Below are positions 8,743 through 21,410 of a DNA stretch of 64,000 nt, in pieces (the first letter of the stretch is position 1; each line of letters opens with the position of its first letter). The notes under the pieces were generated by a model. The model searched no databases and was not told where the DNA came from. It was given only the letters and a program-made list of their open reading frames with translations. The stretch comes from Cytobacillus kochii (GTDB lineage Bacteria > Bacillota > Bacilli > Bacillales > Cytobacillaceae), in assembly GCF_020171845.1 (NCBI RefSeq), contig NZ_JAIVAM010000003.1, positions 124,001 to 188,000 on the forward strand, in the 5' to 3' direction. A program made the translations under genes and the position numbers.

Positions 8743-9255
8743 ATGAAGTTACTCATCGTTAGTGACAGCCACGGTGATGATGACATCCTGCAAGAACTAA
8801 AAGTACGTCACAGTCAAAATGTCGACTATATGATTCATTGTGGGGACTCTGAATTAAGTAGTGACCAAGCTGAAATCACTGGATATGTCGCTGTGAGAGG
8901 GAATTGCGATGCCGATGCTCGCTTTAAAAACGAAGAATTAATAGATACGGATAACGGCAAAGTATGGATTACACATGGTCATCTATATGGCGTAAAATCG
9001 TCCTTTTTAGGTTTAAGCTTAAGAGCAAAAGAAGTAGCTGCACGTATTGTGTGCTTTGGTCATTCGCATCAACTGGGGGCTGAAATGGTAGATCAAATCC
9101 TTTATCTTAATCCAAATAGTATCTCGCTTCCAAGGCAGCCGAAAGAAAAAACATATATGATGGTAGATTGGACAGCGGAAAAAGTGGTCGTTTCCATTTG
9201 GACAAGAGACGGTGTCGAGCTCGAGGAATGGCAGCAATCCTTTTCCTTTGCGTAG
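8743..9255 (+). CDS. ysnB: YfcE-type metallophosphoesterase (YsnB)
   Basis: A 170-residue cytosolic phosphodiesterase of the calcineurin-like superfamily. The metal-binding set is complete: SDSHG at the N-terminus, HCGDSE, GNCD, THGHLYG and GHSH. The substrate is not known for the B. subtilis homologue. GAGGAGG precedes the ATG, and the gene is probably cotranscribed with rdgB. A hairpin follows 3 bases after the stop. Confidence 0.92.
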   Translation: MKLLIVSDSHGDDDILQELKVRHSQNVDYMIHCGDSELSSDQAEITGYVAVRGNCDADARFKNEELIDTDNGKVWITHGHLYGVKSSFLGLSLRAKEVAARIVCFGHSHQLGAEMVDQILYLNPNSISLPRQPKEKTYMMVDWTAEKVVVSIWTRDGVELEEWQQSFSFA

Positions 9256-9257
9256 CC

Positions 9258-9288
9258 AGAGAACTGCTATTTTTACAGCAGTTCTCTT
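9258..9288 (+). terminator. Terminator after ysnB
   Basis: An 11-bp stem AGAGAACTGCT/AGCAGTTCTCT with an 8-base loop. The T-tail is short. Confidence 0.65.
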
Positions 9289-9315
9289 CCAATCATAAAT
9301 TTATTTAAAAATTAA

Positions 9316-9344
9316 TTGACACTTCAGTTTATCCTGCGTATAAT
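9316..9344 (+). promoter_or_regulatory. Consensus sigma-A promoter of the tRNA-Arg gene
   Basis: A perfect TTGACA (9316-9321), a 17-bp spacer and a perfect TATAAT (9339-9344). The tRNA begins 20 bases after the -10. Confidence 0.92.
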
Positions 9345-9364
9345 AAATATTGTCTTGATATTAA

Positions 9365-9441
9365 GTCCCAGTAGCTCAGCAGGATAGAGCAACAGCCTTC
9401 TAAGCTGTCGGTCGGGAGTTCGAATCTCTCCTGGGACGCCA
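9365..9441 (+). tRNA. tRNA-Arg (anticodon UCU)
   Basis: A 77-base cloverleaf. The acceptor stem is GTCCCAG/CTGGGAC, the D arm contains AGCTCAGCAGG, the anticodon stem-loop is ACAGC-CTTCTAA-GCTGT with anticodon TCT, and the T arm contains GTTCGAATC. Discriminator G and CCA are encoded. It reads AGA codons. It has its own consensus promoter and a terminator. Confidence 0.96.
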
Positions 9442-9468
9442 TTAGCTACATATTTATCTACCAACACT

Positions 9469-9508
9469 AGCGTTGATTCCGGTGAAAACTTGGATTAGCG
9501 CTTTTTTT
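9469..9508 (+). terminator. Terminator after tRNA-Arg
   Basis: An imperfect stem AGCGTTGATTCC/GGATTAGCGCT followed by seven T. Confidence 0.75.
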
Positions 9509-9975
9509 ATTTGAGCTAGAGATCGATTTCATATTAGTTTTCTCCATAAGTAATCTTCCTTTGTTGTTCTCCATCCTCAATTAAAAACCCAAAAACAAAT
9601 ACAAAAATACTATCTTAAAATAATAGCGATAGGATGCAGTGAATAAAAACCTACTCAAATACTGGTGATTTTTATCGAATATGTACCGATGAGTCGGCAT
9701 ATGGTAGAAGTTATCACGTTTGTATGTGATTAAATATTAAAAAAATGGATTAAAATGAAATGGTCTCTGAAGGTTGTAGTTTCTTTGTATAGTATTTATC
9801 GTAAATGAACGCACATGATTTATCTTGTAATAGCCTTCAATTAGTTGCGTTCTTTTGCTCATGAGCTGTTCAAATACCCCCATCCTAAAAGTACATCACT
9901 TGCTATTCTCGCATGCCACAGAATGAATAAATCAATAAAAAATTTTGTCCAATTAAAAGGTTAATAGATCAATGA
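9509..9975. other. Gene-free AT-rich stretch before the ilv-leu control region
   Basis: About 470 bases without an open frame of coding character and without a clear promoter, hairpin or repeat. Nothing could be assigned. Confidence 0.6.
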
Positions 9976-9989
9976 TGTAAGCGGATACA
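9976..9989 (+). promoter_or_regulatory. CcpA cre-like site of the ilv-leu operon
   Basis: TGTAAGCGGATACA matches the cre pattern TGWNANCGNTNNCA at nine of ten defined positions. It is centred about 88 bases before the predicted transcription start. In B. subtilis ilv-leu, a cre in a comparable upstream position mediates activation by CcpA. Confidence 0.6.
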
Positions 9990-10018
9990 TGAAAACAGAC
10001 TAATCTAAATTATCAAAT

Positions 10019-10033
10019 AATTTTCCAAAAAGG
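10019..10033 (+). promoter_or_regulatory. CodY-box-like site upstream of ilvB
   Basis: AATTTTCCAAAAAGG matches 11 of 15 positions of the CodY motif AATTTTCWGAAAATT and ends two bases before the -35 of the operon promoter, a position for repression. CodY repression of ilv-leu is established in B. subtilis. Confidence 0.45.
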
Positions 10034-10035
10034 TG

Positions 10036-10064
10036 TTGACGACTATTAAAAATGGGCGTAAGAT
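10036..10064 (+). promoter_or_regulatory. Sigma-A promoter of the ilv-leu operon
   Basis: TTGACG (10036-10041), a 17-bp spacer, TAAGAT (10059-10064). The transcript would begin near 10071, about 430 bases before ilvB, including the T-box leader. Confidence 0.75.
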
Positions 10065-10171
10065 AGTCCTCAACAAAGCAAAGCACAATAAAATAAATCG
10101 AAAATGAAATTGGAAGCAGCGTTATTTTCCTTTTATTTTTACAAACGAAATTTTAGTGGTTTAAAGTGAGA

Positions 10172-10471
10172 AACTAAAAGCGTTGATGAGGATAAGTAGT
10201 TTTTTGATGTAGGTTTTGCAGAGAGCCGGGCAAGCTGGAAACCGGTAAACCAGTCTTAAAATGAACTCACCTCGGAGTGGAGACTTGAACAATGATAAGT
10301 AGAGTCTTCCGGGTCGAAGGAACCCGTTATCTAAGCTTAGCAGTTATTATGCTGTTACTGAGTGCGCGTGGAGATTTAAAACGCGAACAAGGGTGGTACC
10401 GTGGAATGGTGATCAAAGCCTTTTCATCCCTTGACCAATGATTGGTCAATGAGGGATGAAAAGGCTTTTTT
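10172..10471 (+). promoter_or_regulatory. T-box riboswitch leader, leucine-specific, of the ilv-leu operon
   Basis: Stem I begins near 10172 (GTTGATGAGGATAAGTAG, the K-turn/GA region) and has an AGAGAG-type distal part. The probable specifier is CTC at 10266-10268 in GAACTCACC, reading tRNA-Leu(GAG). The conserved T-box AAGGGTGGTACCGTGG is at 10389-10404. The terminator arms are AAGCCTTTTCATCCC (10416-10430) and its complement (10453-10467), then T's. Uncharged tRNA-Leu should favour antitermination and operon expression. Confidence 0.93.
10416..10471 (+). terminator. Conditional terminator of the ilv-leu T-box
   Basis: A 15-bp perfect stem with an inner extension (TGACCAAT/ATTGGTCA) and a T-tract. 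Its 5' side would be sequestered in the antiterminator when uncharged tRNA is bound. Confidence 0.9.
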
Positions 10472-10503
10472 ATATTTAATTTTATTAAGGAGGTTAAAGA
10501 GCG

Positions 10504-12225
10504 ATGGTGCGGGAAGCTGCCTTAACAGAAGAAGTGAAAACAAAGCTTGAGACGATTACAGGCGCAGACTTATTAATGGATGCGTTAGAAAGGGAAAATG
10601 TAGAAGTCGTCTTTGGCTACCCTGGCGGAGCGGTTTTGCCGATTTACGATAAGATTTATGATGCGAAATTCCTTCATGTTCTCCCTAGACATGAACAAGG
10701 CGGCATACATGCTGCAGAAGGTTACGCAAGAATTTCAGGTAAGCCTGGTGTCGTCATTGCAACATCCGGGCCTGGAGCAACGAATATCGTAACAGGTTTG
10801 GCTGATGCGATGATGGACTCATTACCAATTGTAGCTTTTACAGGTCAAGTAGCAACAAGTGTGATTGGTTCAGATGCTTTCCAAGAAGCAGATATATTAG
10901 GAATTACCACACCGATTACAAAATATAATTTTCAAATTCGCCAATTGGAGGATATTCCAAGAGTCATTAAAGAAGCGTTCTATATTGCAAAGACAGGCAG
11001 ACCCGGTCCAGTGCTCATTGATATTCCTAAAGATATAGCTTCGACGATTACCGAAAGGCCCGAAGAAGTAGAAATGGAGTTACCGGGTTATCAACCGACA
11101 TTAAAGCCTAATCGCCTTCAGATTCGTAAGCTCTCAGATGCGATAGGAGCAGCACAGAAACCAGTTATTTTAGCGGGGGCAGGCATTCTTCATTCGAAGG
11201 GGGCAAACGAACTCTTACAGTATGTAGAAAAAACAAAAATACCAGTTGTCCATACATTACTTGGTCTTGGTGGCTTTCCAAGTGATCATCCATTATTCAT
11301 AGGCATGGCTGGCATGCACGGCTGTTACACAGCAAACATGGCTCTTTCTCAATGTGACTTATTGATTAATATTGGTGCAAGGTTCGATGACCGCTTAACA
11401 GGTAATTTGGAACACTTTGCTCCGAATGCTAAGGTTGCTCATATCGATATTGACCCTGCAGAAATTGGTAAAAATGTACCGACAGTTATTCCGGTTGTAG
11501 CAGACGCAAAGGCTGCGCTTCTCGCACTTCTTCAAGAAGAATGTAATGAACCAGCTCATAGCGAATGGATGGAGACATTAAAACAGTGGAGTGTTGCACA
11601 TCCTTTCCATTATGATAAAGCATCACCAAAGTTAAAGCCGCAAAGAGTAATGGAGCTCTTGTATGAAAACACGAAGGGCGAAGCGATTGTAACGACAGAT
11701 GTCGGTCAACACCAAATGTGGGCTGCGCAATACTATCGCTTTAAACATGCGGATAGGTGGGTTACATCTGGTGGGCTTGGAACGATGGGATTTGGTTTAC
11801 CTTCTAGTATTGGCGCTCAAATTGCTGATCCAGATAGTTGTGTGCTTGCCATTGTCGGTGATGCAGGCTTTCAAATGTCAACACAGGAATTAGCAGTTAT
11901 ACAAGAAATGAACTTACCGATAAAAATCGCAATATTCAATAATCAATCCTTAGGGATGGTTAGACAATGGCAGGAGTTTTTCTATGAATCACGTTTTTCA
12001 CATAGCAAGATTCCGGTTCAACCTGATTTTGTGAAGCTAGCTGAAGCTTACGATATTAAAGGTTATACCATAACGACAGAAGAAGAAGCAGAGAGAGTGT
12101 TAGCTGAAGTATTACACACAAGAGAGCCTGTATTGCTAGATTTCCGTGTCGATGCTGACGAAAATGTCTTTCCAATGATCGCTCCGGGTAAAGGGATTCA
12201 TGAGATGGTAGGTGTGAAAGAATGA
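10504..12225 (+). CDS. ilvB: Acetolactate synthase large (catalytic) subunit
   Basis: A 573-residue ThDP enzyme that condenses pyruvate to acetolactate (or with 2-oxobutyrate to acetohydroxybutyrate), the first common step of Val/Leu/Ile synthesis. [12 protein letters not shown] and [15 protein letters not shown] hold the catalytic Glu region. The ThDP-Mg motif is [12 protein letters not shown] ... NNQSLGM, followed by [22 protein letters not shown] (10487-10493) precedes the ATG by 10 bases. It is the first gene of the operon and overlaps ilvH by four bases (ATGA), suggesting coupled synthesis of the two subunits. Confidence 0.98.
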   Translation: MVREAALTEEVKTKLETITGADLLMDALERENVEVVFGYPGGAVLPIYDKIYDAKFLHVLPRHEQGGIHAAEGYARISGKPGVVIATSGPGATNIVTGLADAMMDSLPIVAFTGQVATSVIGSDAFQEADILGITTPITKYNFQIRQLEDIPRVIKEAFYIAKTGRPGPVLIDIPKDIASTITERPEEVEMELPGYQPTLKPNRLQIRKLSDAIGAAQKPVILAGAGILHSKGANELLQYVEKTKIPVVHTLLGLGGFPSDHPLFIGMAGMHGCYTANMALSQCDLLINIGARFDDRLTGNLEHFAPNAKVAHIDIDPAEIGKNVPTVIPVVADAKAALLALLQEECNEPAHSEWMETLKQWSVAHPFHYDKASPKLKPQRVMELLYENTKGEAIVTTDVGQHQMWAAQYYRFKHADRWVTSGGLGTMGFGLPSSIGAQIADPDSCVLAIVGDAGFQMSTQELAVIQEMNLPIKIAIFNNQSLGMVRQWQEFFYESRFSHSKIPVQPDFVKLAEAYDIKGYTITTEEEAERVLAEVLHTREPVLLDFRVDADENVFPMIAPGKGIHEMVGVKE

Positions 12226-12740
12226 AGAGAATCATATCGCTCCTTGTTTTAAATAAACCTGGTGTACTTAATCGAATTACTAATTTATTTTCTAAACGTA
12301 ATTATAATATCGAAAGTATTTCAGTGGGTTTATCTGAACAGGAGGGGATGTCAAGAATCACATGTGTAATTTATGTAGAGTCCGACCAACAAAGTGAGCA
12401 AATTACGAAACAGCTCAATAAACAGATAGACATACTGAAAGTGACGGATATTACAAATCAAGCAGTGGTTGCTAGAGAACTAGCTTTGATAAAGGTACAG
12501 TCTAATCCGCACTCAAGAAATGAGATTTATTCTTTAATTGAACCTTTCAGAGCTTCTGTCATTGACGTAAGCAAAGATAGTTTAGTCATCCAAATCACAG
12601 GAGAATCTGAAAAAATCGAAGCTTTCCTAGAGTTAATTAAGCCTTATGGTATTAAAGAGATTGCTAGAACGGGTACAACAGCATTCCCAAGAGGGACACA
12701 AAGACAGTCGCAACAAAAACATAATTTTTCAATTGTATAA
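12222..12740 (+). CDS. ilvH: Acetolactate synthase small (regulatory) subunit
   Basis: A 172-residue regulatory subunit that binds valine for feedback inhibition and activates the large subunit. An N-terminal ACT domain ([26 protein letters not shown] and similar, seen in part) is followed by a second ACT-like half ending in [16 protein letters not shown]. It starts inside the ilvB stop (ATGA overlap). The length is normal for ilvH/ilvN. ilvC follows after 32 bases with its own AGAGGAG. Confidence 0.97.
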   Translation: MKRIISLLVLNKPGVLNRITNLFSKRNYNIESISVGLSEQEGMSRITCVIYVESDQQSEQITKQLNKQIDILKVTDITNQAVVARELALIKVQSNPHSRNEIYSLIEPFRASVIDVSKDSLVIQITGESEKIEAFLELIKPYGIKEIARTGTTAFPRGTQRQSQQKHNFSIV

Positions 12741-12769
12741 AAAAATAAATGATGAATAGAGGAGAATGA

Positions 12770-15323
<2,554 letters not shown>

Positions 15324-15350
15324 CATACATTTTAATCGGAGGGATAAAAG

Positions 15351-16463
15351 ATGAAAAAACGTATCGCTGTACTACCAGGAGACGGGATCGGGAAAGAAGT
15401 TGCAAAGGGAGCAGTTGAAATTCTCCAAGCAGTCGGAGAGCGCTATAATCACCAATTTGAATTTTCTTATGGTATGATTGGCGGCCATGCGATTGATGAA
15501 AAAGGCAAACCACTTCCGGAAGAAACCATTCAACTATGCAAAGAAAGCGATGCGATTCTTTTAGGAGCAGTGGGTGGTCCTAAATGGGACCAAGTAAATC
15601 CTGAGATCCGTCCGGAGAGAGGGTTATTACAAATCCGTAAAGAGCTTAATCTCTATGCCAATCTTCGTCCAACAACTTATTTTGAAAGTTTGGCGCAATC
15701 TTCTCCTCTAAAAGATGAAGTGATCCAAGGTGTAGACTTATTGATGGTACGCGAATTAACTGGCGGATTATATTTTGGTCAACCGAGTGAACGCATGGAT
15801 GCTAACGGGGAGTCTGCGGTAGTCGATACACTATTTTATAAAAAAGCAGAAATGAAGCGTGTAATCGAAAAAGCGTTTGTTTTAGCAGATAAGAGAAGAA
15901 AAAAAGTCACATCTATTGATAAAGCAAACGTGCTTGAATCAAGTAGGATGTGGAGGGAAACGGCAGAGGAAGTGGCAAAAGATTATCCGCATGTGTATCT
16001 TGAGCATATGTTAGTTGACAATGCGGCGATGCAGATGGTGACAAATCCTAAACAGTTTGATGTTGTCGTAACCGAGAATATGTTTGGTGACATTTTAAGT
16101 GATGAGGCTTCCGTTTTAACCGGTTCATTAGGTATGCTACCATCTGCTAGTTTATCTGAGAAGGGTCCATATTTATTTGAACCGATTCATGGTTCGGCAC
16201 CTGATATCGCTGGCAAAAACGTGGCCAATCCGTTAGCAATGATTTTATCTGCTGCGATGATGCTTCGTGAATCGTTCGGGTTAGAAACAGAAGCGAATGA
16301 AGTAGAACGTGCTGTAAAACAAGTGTTAGATGCAGGCTTTAGAACGAGTGATATTGCGGAATTCGGCCAACAAGTGACATCGACAACAGAAATGATTGCG
16401 GAAGTAAAAGCGATGCTACTTGATAATGAAGCCATTATGCATATTATGGGTGCGTACGCTTAA
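15351..16463 (+). CDS. leuB: 3-Isopropylmalate dehydrogenase
   Basis: A 370-residue NAD-dependent enzyme that oxidises and decarboxylates 3-isopropylmalate. GDGIGKEVAKGA is at the N-terminus, the substrate segment is VRELTGGLYFG, and the dehydrogenase signature near residue 240 contains NMFGDILSDEASVLTGSLG. CGGAGGG precedes the ATG. A hairpin lies in the 64-base gap before leuC. Confidence 0.98.
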   Translation: MKKRIAVLPGDGIGKEVAKGAVEILQAVGERYNHQFEFSYGMIGGHAIDEKGKPLPEETIQLCKESDAILLGAVGGPKWDQVNPEIRPERGLLQIRKELNLYANLRPTTYFESLAQSSPLKDEVIQGVDLLMVRELTGGLYFGQPSERMDANGESAVVDTLFYKKAEMKRVIEKAFVLADKRRKKVTSIDKANVLESSRMWRETAEEVAKDYPHVYLEHMLVDNAAMQMVTNPKQFDVVVTENMFGDILSDEASVLTGSLGMLPSASLSEKGPYLFEPIHGSAPDIAGKNVANPLAMILSAAMMLRESFGLETEANEVERAVKQVLDAGFRTSDIAEFGQQVTSTTEMIAEVKAMLLDNEAIMHIMGAYA

Positions 16464-16475
16464 ATAATGGAGAAG

Positions 16476-16510
16476 GGACACGGCCCTATTGTGGGTCCGT
16501 GTTTCTTTTA
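16476..16510 (+). terminator. Terminator-like hairpin inside the operon, between leuB and leuC
   Basis: ACACGGCCC pairs with GGGTCCGTGT around a short loop, followed by TTCTTTT. It may be partly read through, or act as an RNA-processing or stability element that sets the level of leuCD relative to ilvBHC-leuAB. Confidence 0.5.
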
Positions 16511-16527
16511 GAAAGGTGTGAATATTA

Positions 16528-17943
16528 ATGGGGCAATCAATTATAGAGAAAATATGGGAACAACATATTGTTCATCAAGAAGAGGGAAAGCCGGACTTAT
16601 TGTACATTGATCTGCATTTAGTGCATGAAGTAACATCGCCGCAAGCATTTTCTGGCTTAAGAATGAAAGGAAGAACGGTTAGAAGACCAGATAAAACCTT
16701 CGCTACGATGGATCATAATATCCCAACAGATAATCGTAAAGTCATTAATGATAAGATTGCATTAAACCAGATGACAACACTAGAAAAAAACTGTGAAGAG
16801 TTCCAAATACCACTAGCAGGAATTGATCATCCAGACCAAGGAATTGTTCATGTCATTGGTCCGGAATTAGGACTAACGCAACCAGGGATGACAATTGTAT
16901 GTGGCGATAGTCATACATCCACACACGGTGCATTCGGCTCAATTGCATTCGGTATCGGTACAAGTGAGGTGGAGCATGTGTTAGCCACACAAACCATCTG
17001 GCGCCAAAAACCGAAAACGCTAAAAATCGAAATCAATGGCAAAAGGCAACAAGGTGTATCAGCAAAAGATGTTATCCTATATGTTCTTTCTCAATATGGG
17101 TTTGATTTTGGAACAGGACATGTAATTGAATATACGGGAGAAGTAATTGATCATATGTCTATGGAAGAGCGGATGACGATTTGTAATATGTCGATAGAAG
17201 GTGGCGCGAGGGCTGGATTAGTGAACCCTGATGAAACAACATTTTCTTACTTAAGAGGACGTAAGTATGTCCCAACAGGGGAAGCCTTTGAACAGCTAGT
17301 GACAAAATGGCAATCATTAGTGTCGGATGAAGATGCAACTTATGATCGTGTGATTACTATGGATGCAGCCAATATTGCCCCAATGGTTAGCTGGGGGACA
17401 AACCCAGCGATGACCTCTAAAGTTACTGATTCAATTCCTACATCAAGTGATTATGAAACAGCTGTGGAAAAGAAATCACTTGAGAGTGCTCTTAAATACA
17501 TGGGACTAGAGGAAGGACAGAAAATAGAAGATATTCAGATTCAACATGTATTTATCGGTTCTTGTACCAATTCACGACTAGAAGATCTACGTGAGGCTGC
17601 TTCTGTAATCAAAGGCAATAAAGTTCATCCTGATGTGCGAGCACTAGTTGTGCCAGGTTCACAAACGGTCAAGTCGCTTGCAGAAGAAGAAGGTCTAGAT
17701 GAAATTTTTAGAGAAGCTGGGTTTGAATGGAGAGATTCGGGTTGCAGTATGTGTTTGAGTATGAATAATGATATTGTCCCTAGCGGTGAACATTGTGCTT
17801 CCACATCTAATCGGAATTTTGAGGGTCGGCAAGGATCTGGAGCGAGAACTCATTTAGTCAGTCCAATTATGGCTGCAGCAGCAGCTATTCATGGTCATTT
17901 TGTCGATGTTAGAAAAATGGTTGAAAGACAACCAGTAAGATAG
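16528..17943 (+). CDS. leuC: 3-Isopropylmalate dehydratase large subunit
   Basis: A 471-residue aconitase-family subunit that with LeuD isomerises 2- to 3-isopropylmalate. The [4Fe-4S] ligands are visible: one Cys in [12 protein letters not shown] and two in [11 protein letters not shown]. The substrate region [14 protein letters not shown] and the RNFEGRQG motif are intact. It is preceded by AAAGGTGTG. leuD follows after 12 bases. Confidence 0.98.
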   Translation: MGQSIIEKIWEQHIVHQEEGKPDLLYIDLHLVHEVTSPQAFSGLRMKGRTVRRPDKTFATMDHNIPTDNRKVINDKIALNQMTTLEKNCEEFQIPLAGIDHPDQGIVHVIGPELGLTQPGMTIVCGDSHTSTHGAFGSIAFGIGTSEVEHVLATQTIWRQKPKTLKIEINGKRQQGVSAKDVILYVLSQYGFDFGTGHVIEYTGEVIDHMSMEERMTICNMSIEGGARAGLVNPDETTFSYLRGRKYVPTGEAFEQLVTKWQSLVSDEDATYDRVITMDAANIAPMVSWGTNPAMTSKVTDSIPTSSDYETAVEKKSLESALKYMGLEEGQKIEDIQIQHVFIGSCTNSRLEDLREAASVIKGNKVHPDVRALVVPGSQTVKSLAEEEGLDEIFREAGFEWRDSGCSMCLSMNNDIVPSGEHCASTSNRNFEGRQGSGARTHLVSPIMAAAAAIHGHFVDVRKMVERQPVR

Positions 17944-17955
17944 GGAGCGGAGTAG

Positions 17956-18540
17956 ATGACTGGATTTAAAACTTTAAAGGAAAAAGCGATTGCATTTGAC
18001 CGTGCCAATGTAGATACAGATCAGATTATTCCTAAGCAATTTCTAAAACGAATTGAAAAAACGGGCTTTGGTCAATATTTGTTCTATGAATGGCGTTATA
18101 TGGCAGATGGTAGTTTAAACCCAACATTTGAACTGAATCAAGATAAAAATCAACATGCATCGATTTTAATTGCAAATGAGAACTTCGGATGTGGGTCGTC
18201 TAGGGAGCATGCCCCGTGGGCCCTCCTAGATTATGGGTTCAAAGTGATATTAGCACCATCCTTCGCAGATATTTTTCATCAGAATTGCATGAAAAATGGT
18301 GTGTTACCGATTGCGTTACCAAAGGAGCAAATTGTGCAATTACTTGAAAAAGGCAAGCAACAGCCTTATCAATTAGAAGTGAATCTAGAGAAGCAAACGA
18401 TTGGTGATGAAACAGGGTTCCAAGTATCATTTGAAATTGATGCTTATTGGAAAACGATGCTAATGAATGGGTGGGATGAGATTGAAATTACCTTGCAATT
18501 AGCTGATCACATCACTGCATATGAACAAGCATTAAGATAA
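17956..18540 (+). CDS. leuD: 3-Isopropylmalate dehydratase small subunit
   Basis: A 194-residue swivelling subunit of isopropylmalate isomerase. DTDQIIPKQFLKRI and the signature NFGCGSSREHAPWALLDYG are conserved. GGAGCGGAG precedes the ATG. It is the last gene of the ilv-leu operon; a strong terminator follows. Confidence 0.98.
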   Translation: MTGFKTLKEKAIAFDRANVDTDQIIPKQFLKRIEKTGFGQYLFYEWRYMADGSLNPTFELNQDKNQHASILIANENFGCGSSREHAPWALLDYGFKVILAPSFADIFHQNCMKNGVLPIALPKEQIVQLLEKGKQQPYQLEVNLEKQTIGDETGFQVSFEIDAYWKTMLMNGWDEIEITLQLADHITAYEQALR

Positions 18541-18558
18541 GAAATGAATCATTACTTG

Positions 18559-18596
18559 TGAGCCCGTATGCATTGTATATAGGGCTCATTTTTTTA
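18559..18596 (+). terminator. Terminator of the ilv-leu operon
   Basis: TGAGCCC/GGGCTCA with a long loop, then seven T. Confidence 0.85.
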
Positions 18597-18635
18597 TGAA
18601 GTTTTTCCGCTAAACCTCTCAATGGCACAATCCTT

Positions 18636-18663
18636 TTGCATTTTTCTCTTTTCATGCTACACT
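18636..18663 (+). promoter_or_regulatory. Putative sigma-A promoter of ysoA
   Basis: TTGCAT (18636-18641), a 16-bp spacer, and TACACT (18658-18663) with an extended TG motif one base upstream. Confidence 0.55.
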
Positions 18664-18699
18664 TACCTCTAAATAAGGAATTAAAGGGACGTAGGCAAA

Positions 18700-19716
18700 A
18701 TGACAAAACATAATCGTGATGACAAAAAAAATAAAGTGATTCCCTTTCCCTTTTTAGATAGGCGTTTATTAGAGAAAGGGTTAGAGGCTCTACACCGTAG
18801 GGAGTTTCAAGAGGCAGTAGAATTCTTAACAGAAGCTTCAGAGCTAAATGATAAGGATGAAGATATTCAAACAGGTCTTGTGCTTGCCTTTTTTGAATCA
18901 GGTCAATTACAACATGCGCAAAAACAAGCGGAATACATGCTCCATAATGGGATAGGTGACTACCTTCAAGTGGTAGATATGTATTTGATGATATTAGTAC
19001 AATTACATCGCTACGATGAAATTGTGACCACTATTGAATACTTATTTGAAGAGAATAAAGTACCTCATGAAAAATTTGAACATTTTAGTCGGTTGTTAGA
19101 ATTCAGCCGTAGAATGGCTGAAGCAGATATAAAGTCCAGTGAGGTAGAGGACGACTCGGAAACTCACCTACAGCTTTTTGAAATAAAAGATCAACAAGAA
19201 CAGATGATGCTCGCTAAAGAATTGGCAGAAAAGAATATTGTGCACAATGTAAAAGAAATCCTTTTCTATTTACGATCTGAGGAGGGACATCCCTTCTTTA
19301 AGACATTACTTCTCGATGTGTTAAAACAGCATCTATATAATAAGGAAGTTATTGTTGAAAAAATGGGTAATATAAAAAGTTTCGTTCCTGCACATTTGCC
19401 GGACTTTGAGCATTTCCAACAAAGGGTTGAAATGCTCAAAGTGTTAGAAGAGAAAATGGAGCAAGATGACCCCATTTTACTTGAACATGCTGCCTCTCTT
19501 GTGAACCGTCATTTATTTCTCATGTATCCGATAGAATTAGAACCTTTTTCGATTGAAACATGGTCTGCAGCTTATCATACTCTTGCAATTGATTACCTAG
19601 GAATGGACCTTGCTGTGGATGAGATGCTTGAGAAATATTGTGTCGAAGAAGAGGATTATCATGCAGCTATTACTTATATTGAAGCAATAGAAGAATTTTC
19701 TTATCCTAAAATATAG
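18700..19716 (+). CDS. ysoA: TPR-repeat protein (YsoA family)
   Basis: A 338-residue soluble protein. The N-terminal half has tetratricopeptide-like helical pairs (LEKGLEALHRREFQEAVEFL; DIQTGLVLAFFESGQLQHAQ), suggesting a protein-binding scaffold. There is no signal peptide or membrane segment. The position between leuD and tig is that of ysoA in B. subtilis. No catalytic motif is seen and the function is unknown. A promoter-like sequence lies 37 bases upstream. Confidence 0.85.
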   Translation: MTKHNRDDKKNKVIPFPFLDRRLLEKGLEALHRREFQEAVEFLTEASELNDKDEDIQTGLVLAFFESGQLQHAQKQAEYMLHNGIGDYLQVVDMYLMILVQLHRYDEIVTTIEYLFEENKVPHEKFEHFSRLLEFSRRMAEADIKSSEVEDDSETHLQLFEIKDQQEQMMLAKELAEKNIVHNVKEILFYLRSEEGHPFFKTLLLDVLKQHLYNKEVIVEKMGNIKSFVPAHLPDFEHFQQRVEMLKVLEEKMEQDDPILLEHAASLVNRHLFLMYPIELEPFSIETWSAAYHTLAIDYLGMDLAVDEMLEKYCVEEEDYHAAITYIEAIEEFSYPKI

Positions 19717-19724
19717 TCTCATTG

Positions 19725-19752
19725 TTGAAAGCTAGAGACGTTATGTTATAAT
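19725..19752 (+). promoter_or_regulatory. Sigma-A promoter of tig
   Basis: TTGAAA (19725-19730), a 16-bp spacer, and TATAAT (19747-19752) with an extended TG at 19744-19745. A second TATAAT overlaps at 19752-19757. Confidence 0.65.
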
Positions 19753-19874
19753 ATAATGGTTGTATTATGTGGATAGAAAGCTGATTCACCTTATATAAAT
19801 GAATAATCGATTAGACATATTCATTCTATTTGCTGTGAATGAAATGATCATAGATTTTGGAGGGAAATAATAGT

Positions 19875-21161
19875 ATGTCTGCTAAATTTGAAAAGTTAGA
19901 AGGGAACCAAGGGGTTCTTACAATTGAAGTAGATGCAGAGAAGTTAAACGAAGGTTTAGACGCTGCATTTAAAAAAGTAGTTAAACAAGTAAATGTTCCT
20001 GGCTTCAGAAAAGGTAAAATGCCTCGCAGCCTATTTGAAAAACGCTTTGGTGTTGAGTCTTTATACCAAGATGCAGTTGATTTTCTTTTGCCAGAAGCGT
20101 ATGCAAATGCAATTGATGAAACAGGCATTGAGCCAGTTGATCGTCCTGAAATCGATGTAGAACAAATTGAAAAAGGTAAAGCGCTTATTTTCACTGCGAA
20201 AGTAACTGTAAAACCTGAAGTAGAACTTGGCGAATATAAAGGCCTTGAAGTAGAAAAATTCGATACAGAAGTAACGGATGAAGATGTAGAAAACGAATTA
20301 AAAGGCCTACAAGAAAAACAAGCTGAGCTTGTTGTTAAAGAAGAAGGTACAGCAGAACAAGGTGATACAGTTGTTATCGACTTTGAAGGTTTCGTTGATG
20401 GAGAAGCATTCGAAGGTGGAAAAGGTGATAACTTCTCATTAGAACTTGGTTCTGGACAATTCATTCCAGGTTTTGAAGAAGAATTAATTGGTGTTTCTGC
20501 TGGAGAATCTAAAGAAGTAAATGTTACGTTCCCAGAAGAATATCACGCTGCTGAGCTTGCGGGTAAAAAAGCAGTATTCAAAACGACTGTACATGAAATC
20601 AAAACAAAAGAACTTCCTGCATTAGATGATGAATTCGCTAAAGATGTAGATGAAGAAGTTGAAACATTAGATGCACTAAAAGAAAAAACGAAGAAACAAC
20701 TAGTTGATAGTAAAAACCATGAAGCAGAGCACCATGTGCGTGATACTGTAGTAGAAAAAGCAGCAGAAAACACGACAATTGATATTCCAGCTGCAATGGT
20801 TGATACTGAATTAGATCGCATGATGCAAGAATTCGAACAACGTATACAAATGCAAGGTATGAACCTTGAGCTTTATTATCAATTCTCTGGACAAGATGAG
20901 TCTGCATTACGTGAGCAAATGAAAGTTGACGCAGAGAAGCGCGTGCGTATTAACTTAACTCTTGAAGCAATTGCTGCTGCAGAAAACATCGAAGTTTCTG
21001 AAGATGAAATAAACGAAGAAGTAAATAAAATGGCTGAAATGTATAATATGACAGCTGAAAATATTCAAATGGCGCTTGGTGGTAGCCTTGATGGTTTACA
21101 ATCTGATATTAAAGCGAAAAAAGCAATCGATTTACTTGTAGAAAATAGTAAAACTGTTTAA
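19875..21161 (+). CDS. tig: Trigger factor, ribosome-associated chaperone and prolyl isomerase
   Basis: A 428-residue chaperone that binds nascent chains at the ribosome exit tunnel. The N-terminal ribosome-docking loop is [17 protein letters not shown]. An FKBP-type PPIase domain (about residues 160-245, [14 protein letters not shown]) precedes the helical C-terminal cradle. Start ATG 19875 is chosen because GGAGGG (19859-19864) is 10 bases upstream and the protein begins [13 protein letters not shown], like B. subtilis Tig; ATG 19857 lies before the ribosome-binding site. Own promoter and terminator. Confidence 0.97.
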   Translation: MSAKFEKLEGNQGVLTIEVDAEKLNEGLDAAFKKVVKQVNVPGFRKGKMPRSLFEKRFGVESLYQDAVDFLLPEAYANAIDETGIEPVDRPEIDVEQIEKGKALIFTAKVTVKPEVELGEYKGLEVEKFDTEVTDEDVENELKGLQEKQAELVVKEEGTAEQGDTVVIDFEGFVDGEAFEGGKGDNFSLELGSGQFIPGFEEELIGVSAGESKEVNVTFPEEYHAAELAGKKAVFKTTVHEIKTKELPALDDEFAKDVDEEVETLDALKEKTKKQLVDSKNHEAEHHVRDTVVEKAAENTTIDIPAAMVDTELDRMMQEFEQRIQMQGMNLELYYQFSGQDESALREQMKVDAEKRVRINLTLEAIAAAENIEVSEDEINEEVNKMAEMYNMTAENIQMALGGSLDGLQSDIKAKKAIDLLVENSKTV

Positions 21162-21205
21162 AATGAATATAACAAAGTAACGGTAGCAACCCGGAACTTA
21201 AACAT

Positions 21206-21238
21206 AACAAGGCGCGATCACATCGTGCCTTGTTTTCT
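21206..21238 (+). terminator. Terminator after tig
   Basis: AACAAGGC-GCGAT pairs with ATCGTGCCTTGTT (one G-U), then TT. Confidence 0.85.
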
Positions 21239-21410
21239 ACAATTTTAGATAATACATAATAGCAGTACGGCAAAAGCAGGATACCTTATCACATACATAA
21301 CTGCCTGAAAAAAATTCCACTTATGGATGGGCATAAAAATGGACATGCTTATGGAAGTACAAGTTTTATTGAGTGATTTCCTTCTGCGAATCATGAATAA
21401 CGTATTACGT

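Noticed and set aside
19826..20464. Long minus-strand open frame opposite tig (212 codons)
   Set aside because: Ser/Thr/Pro/Phe-rich shadow of an acidic coding strand; tig is certain on the plus strand.
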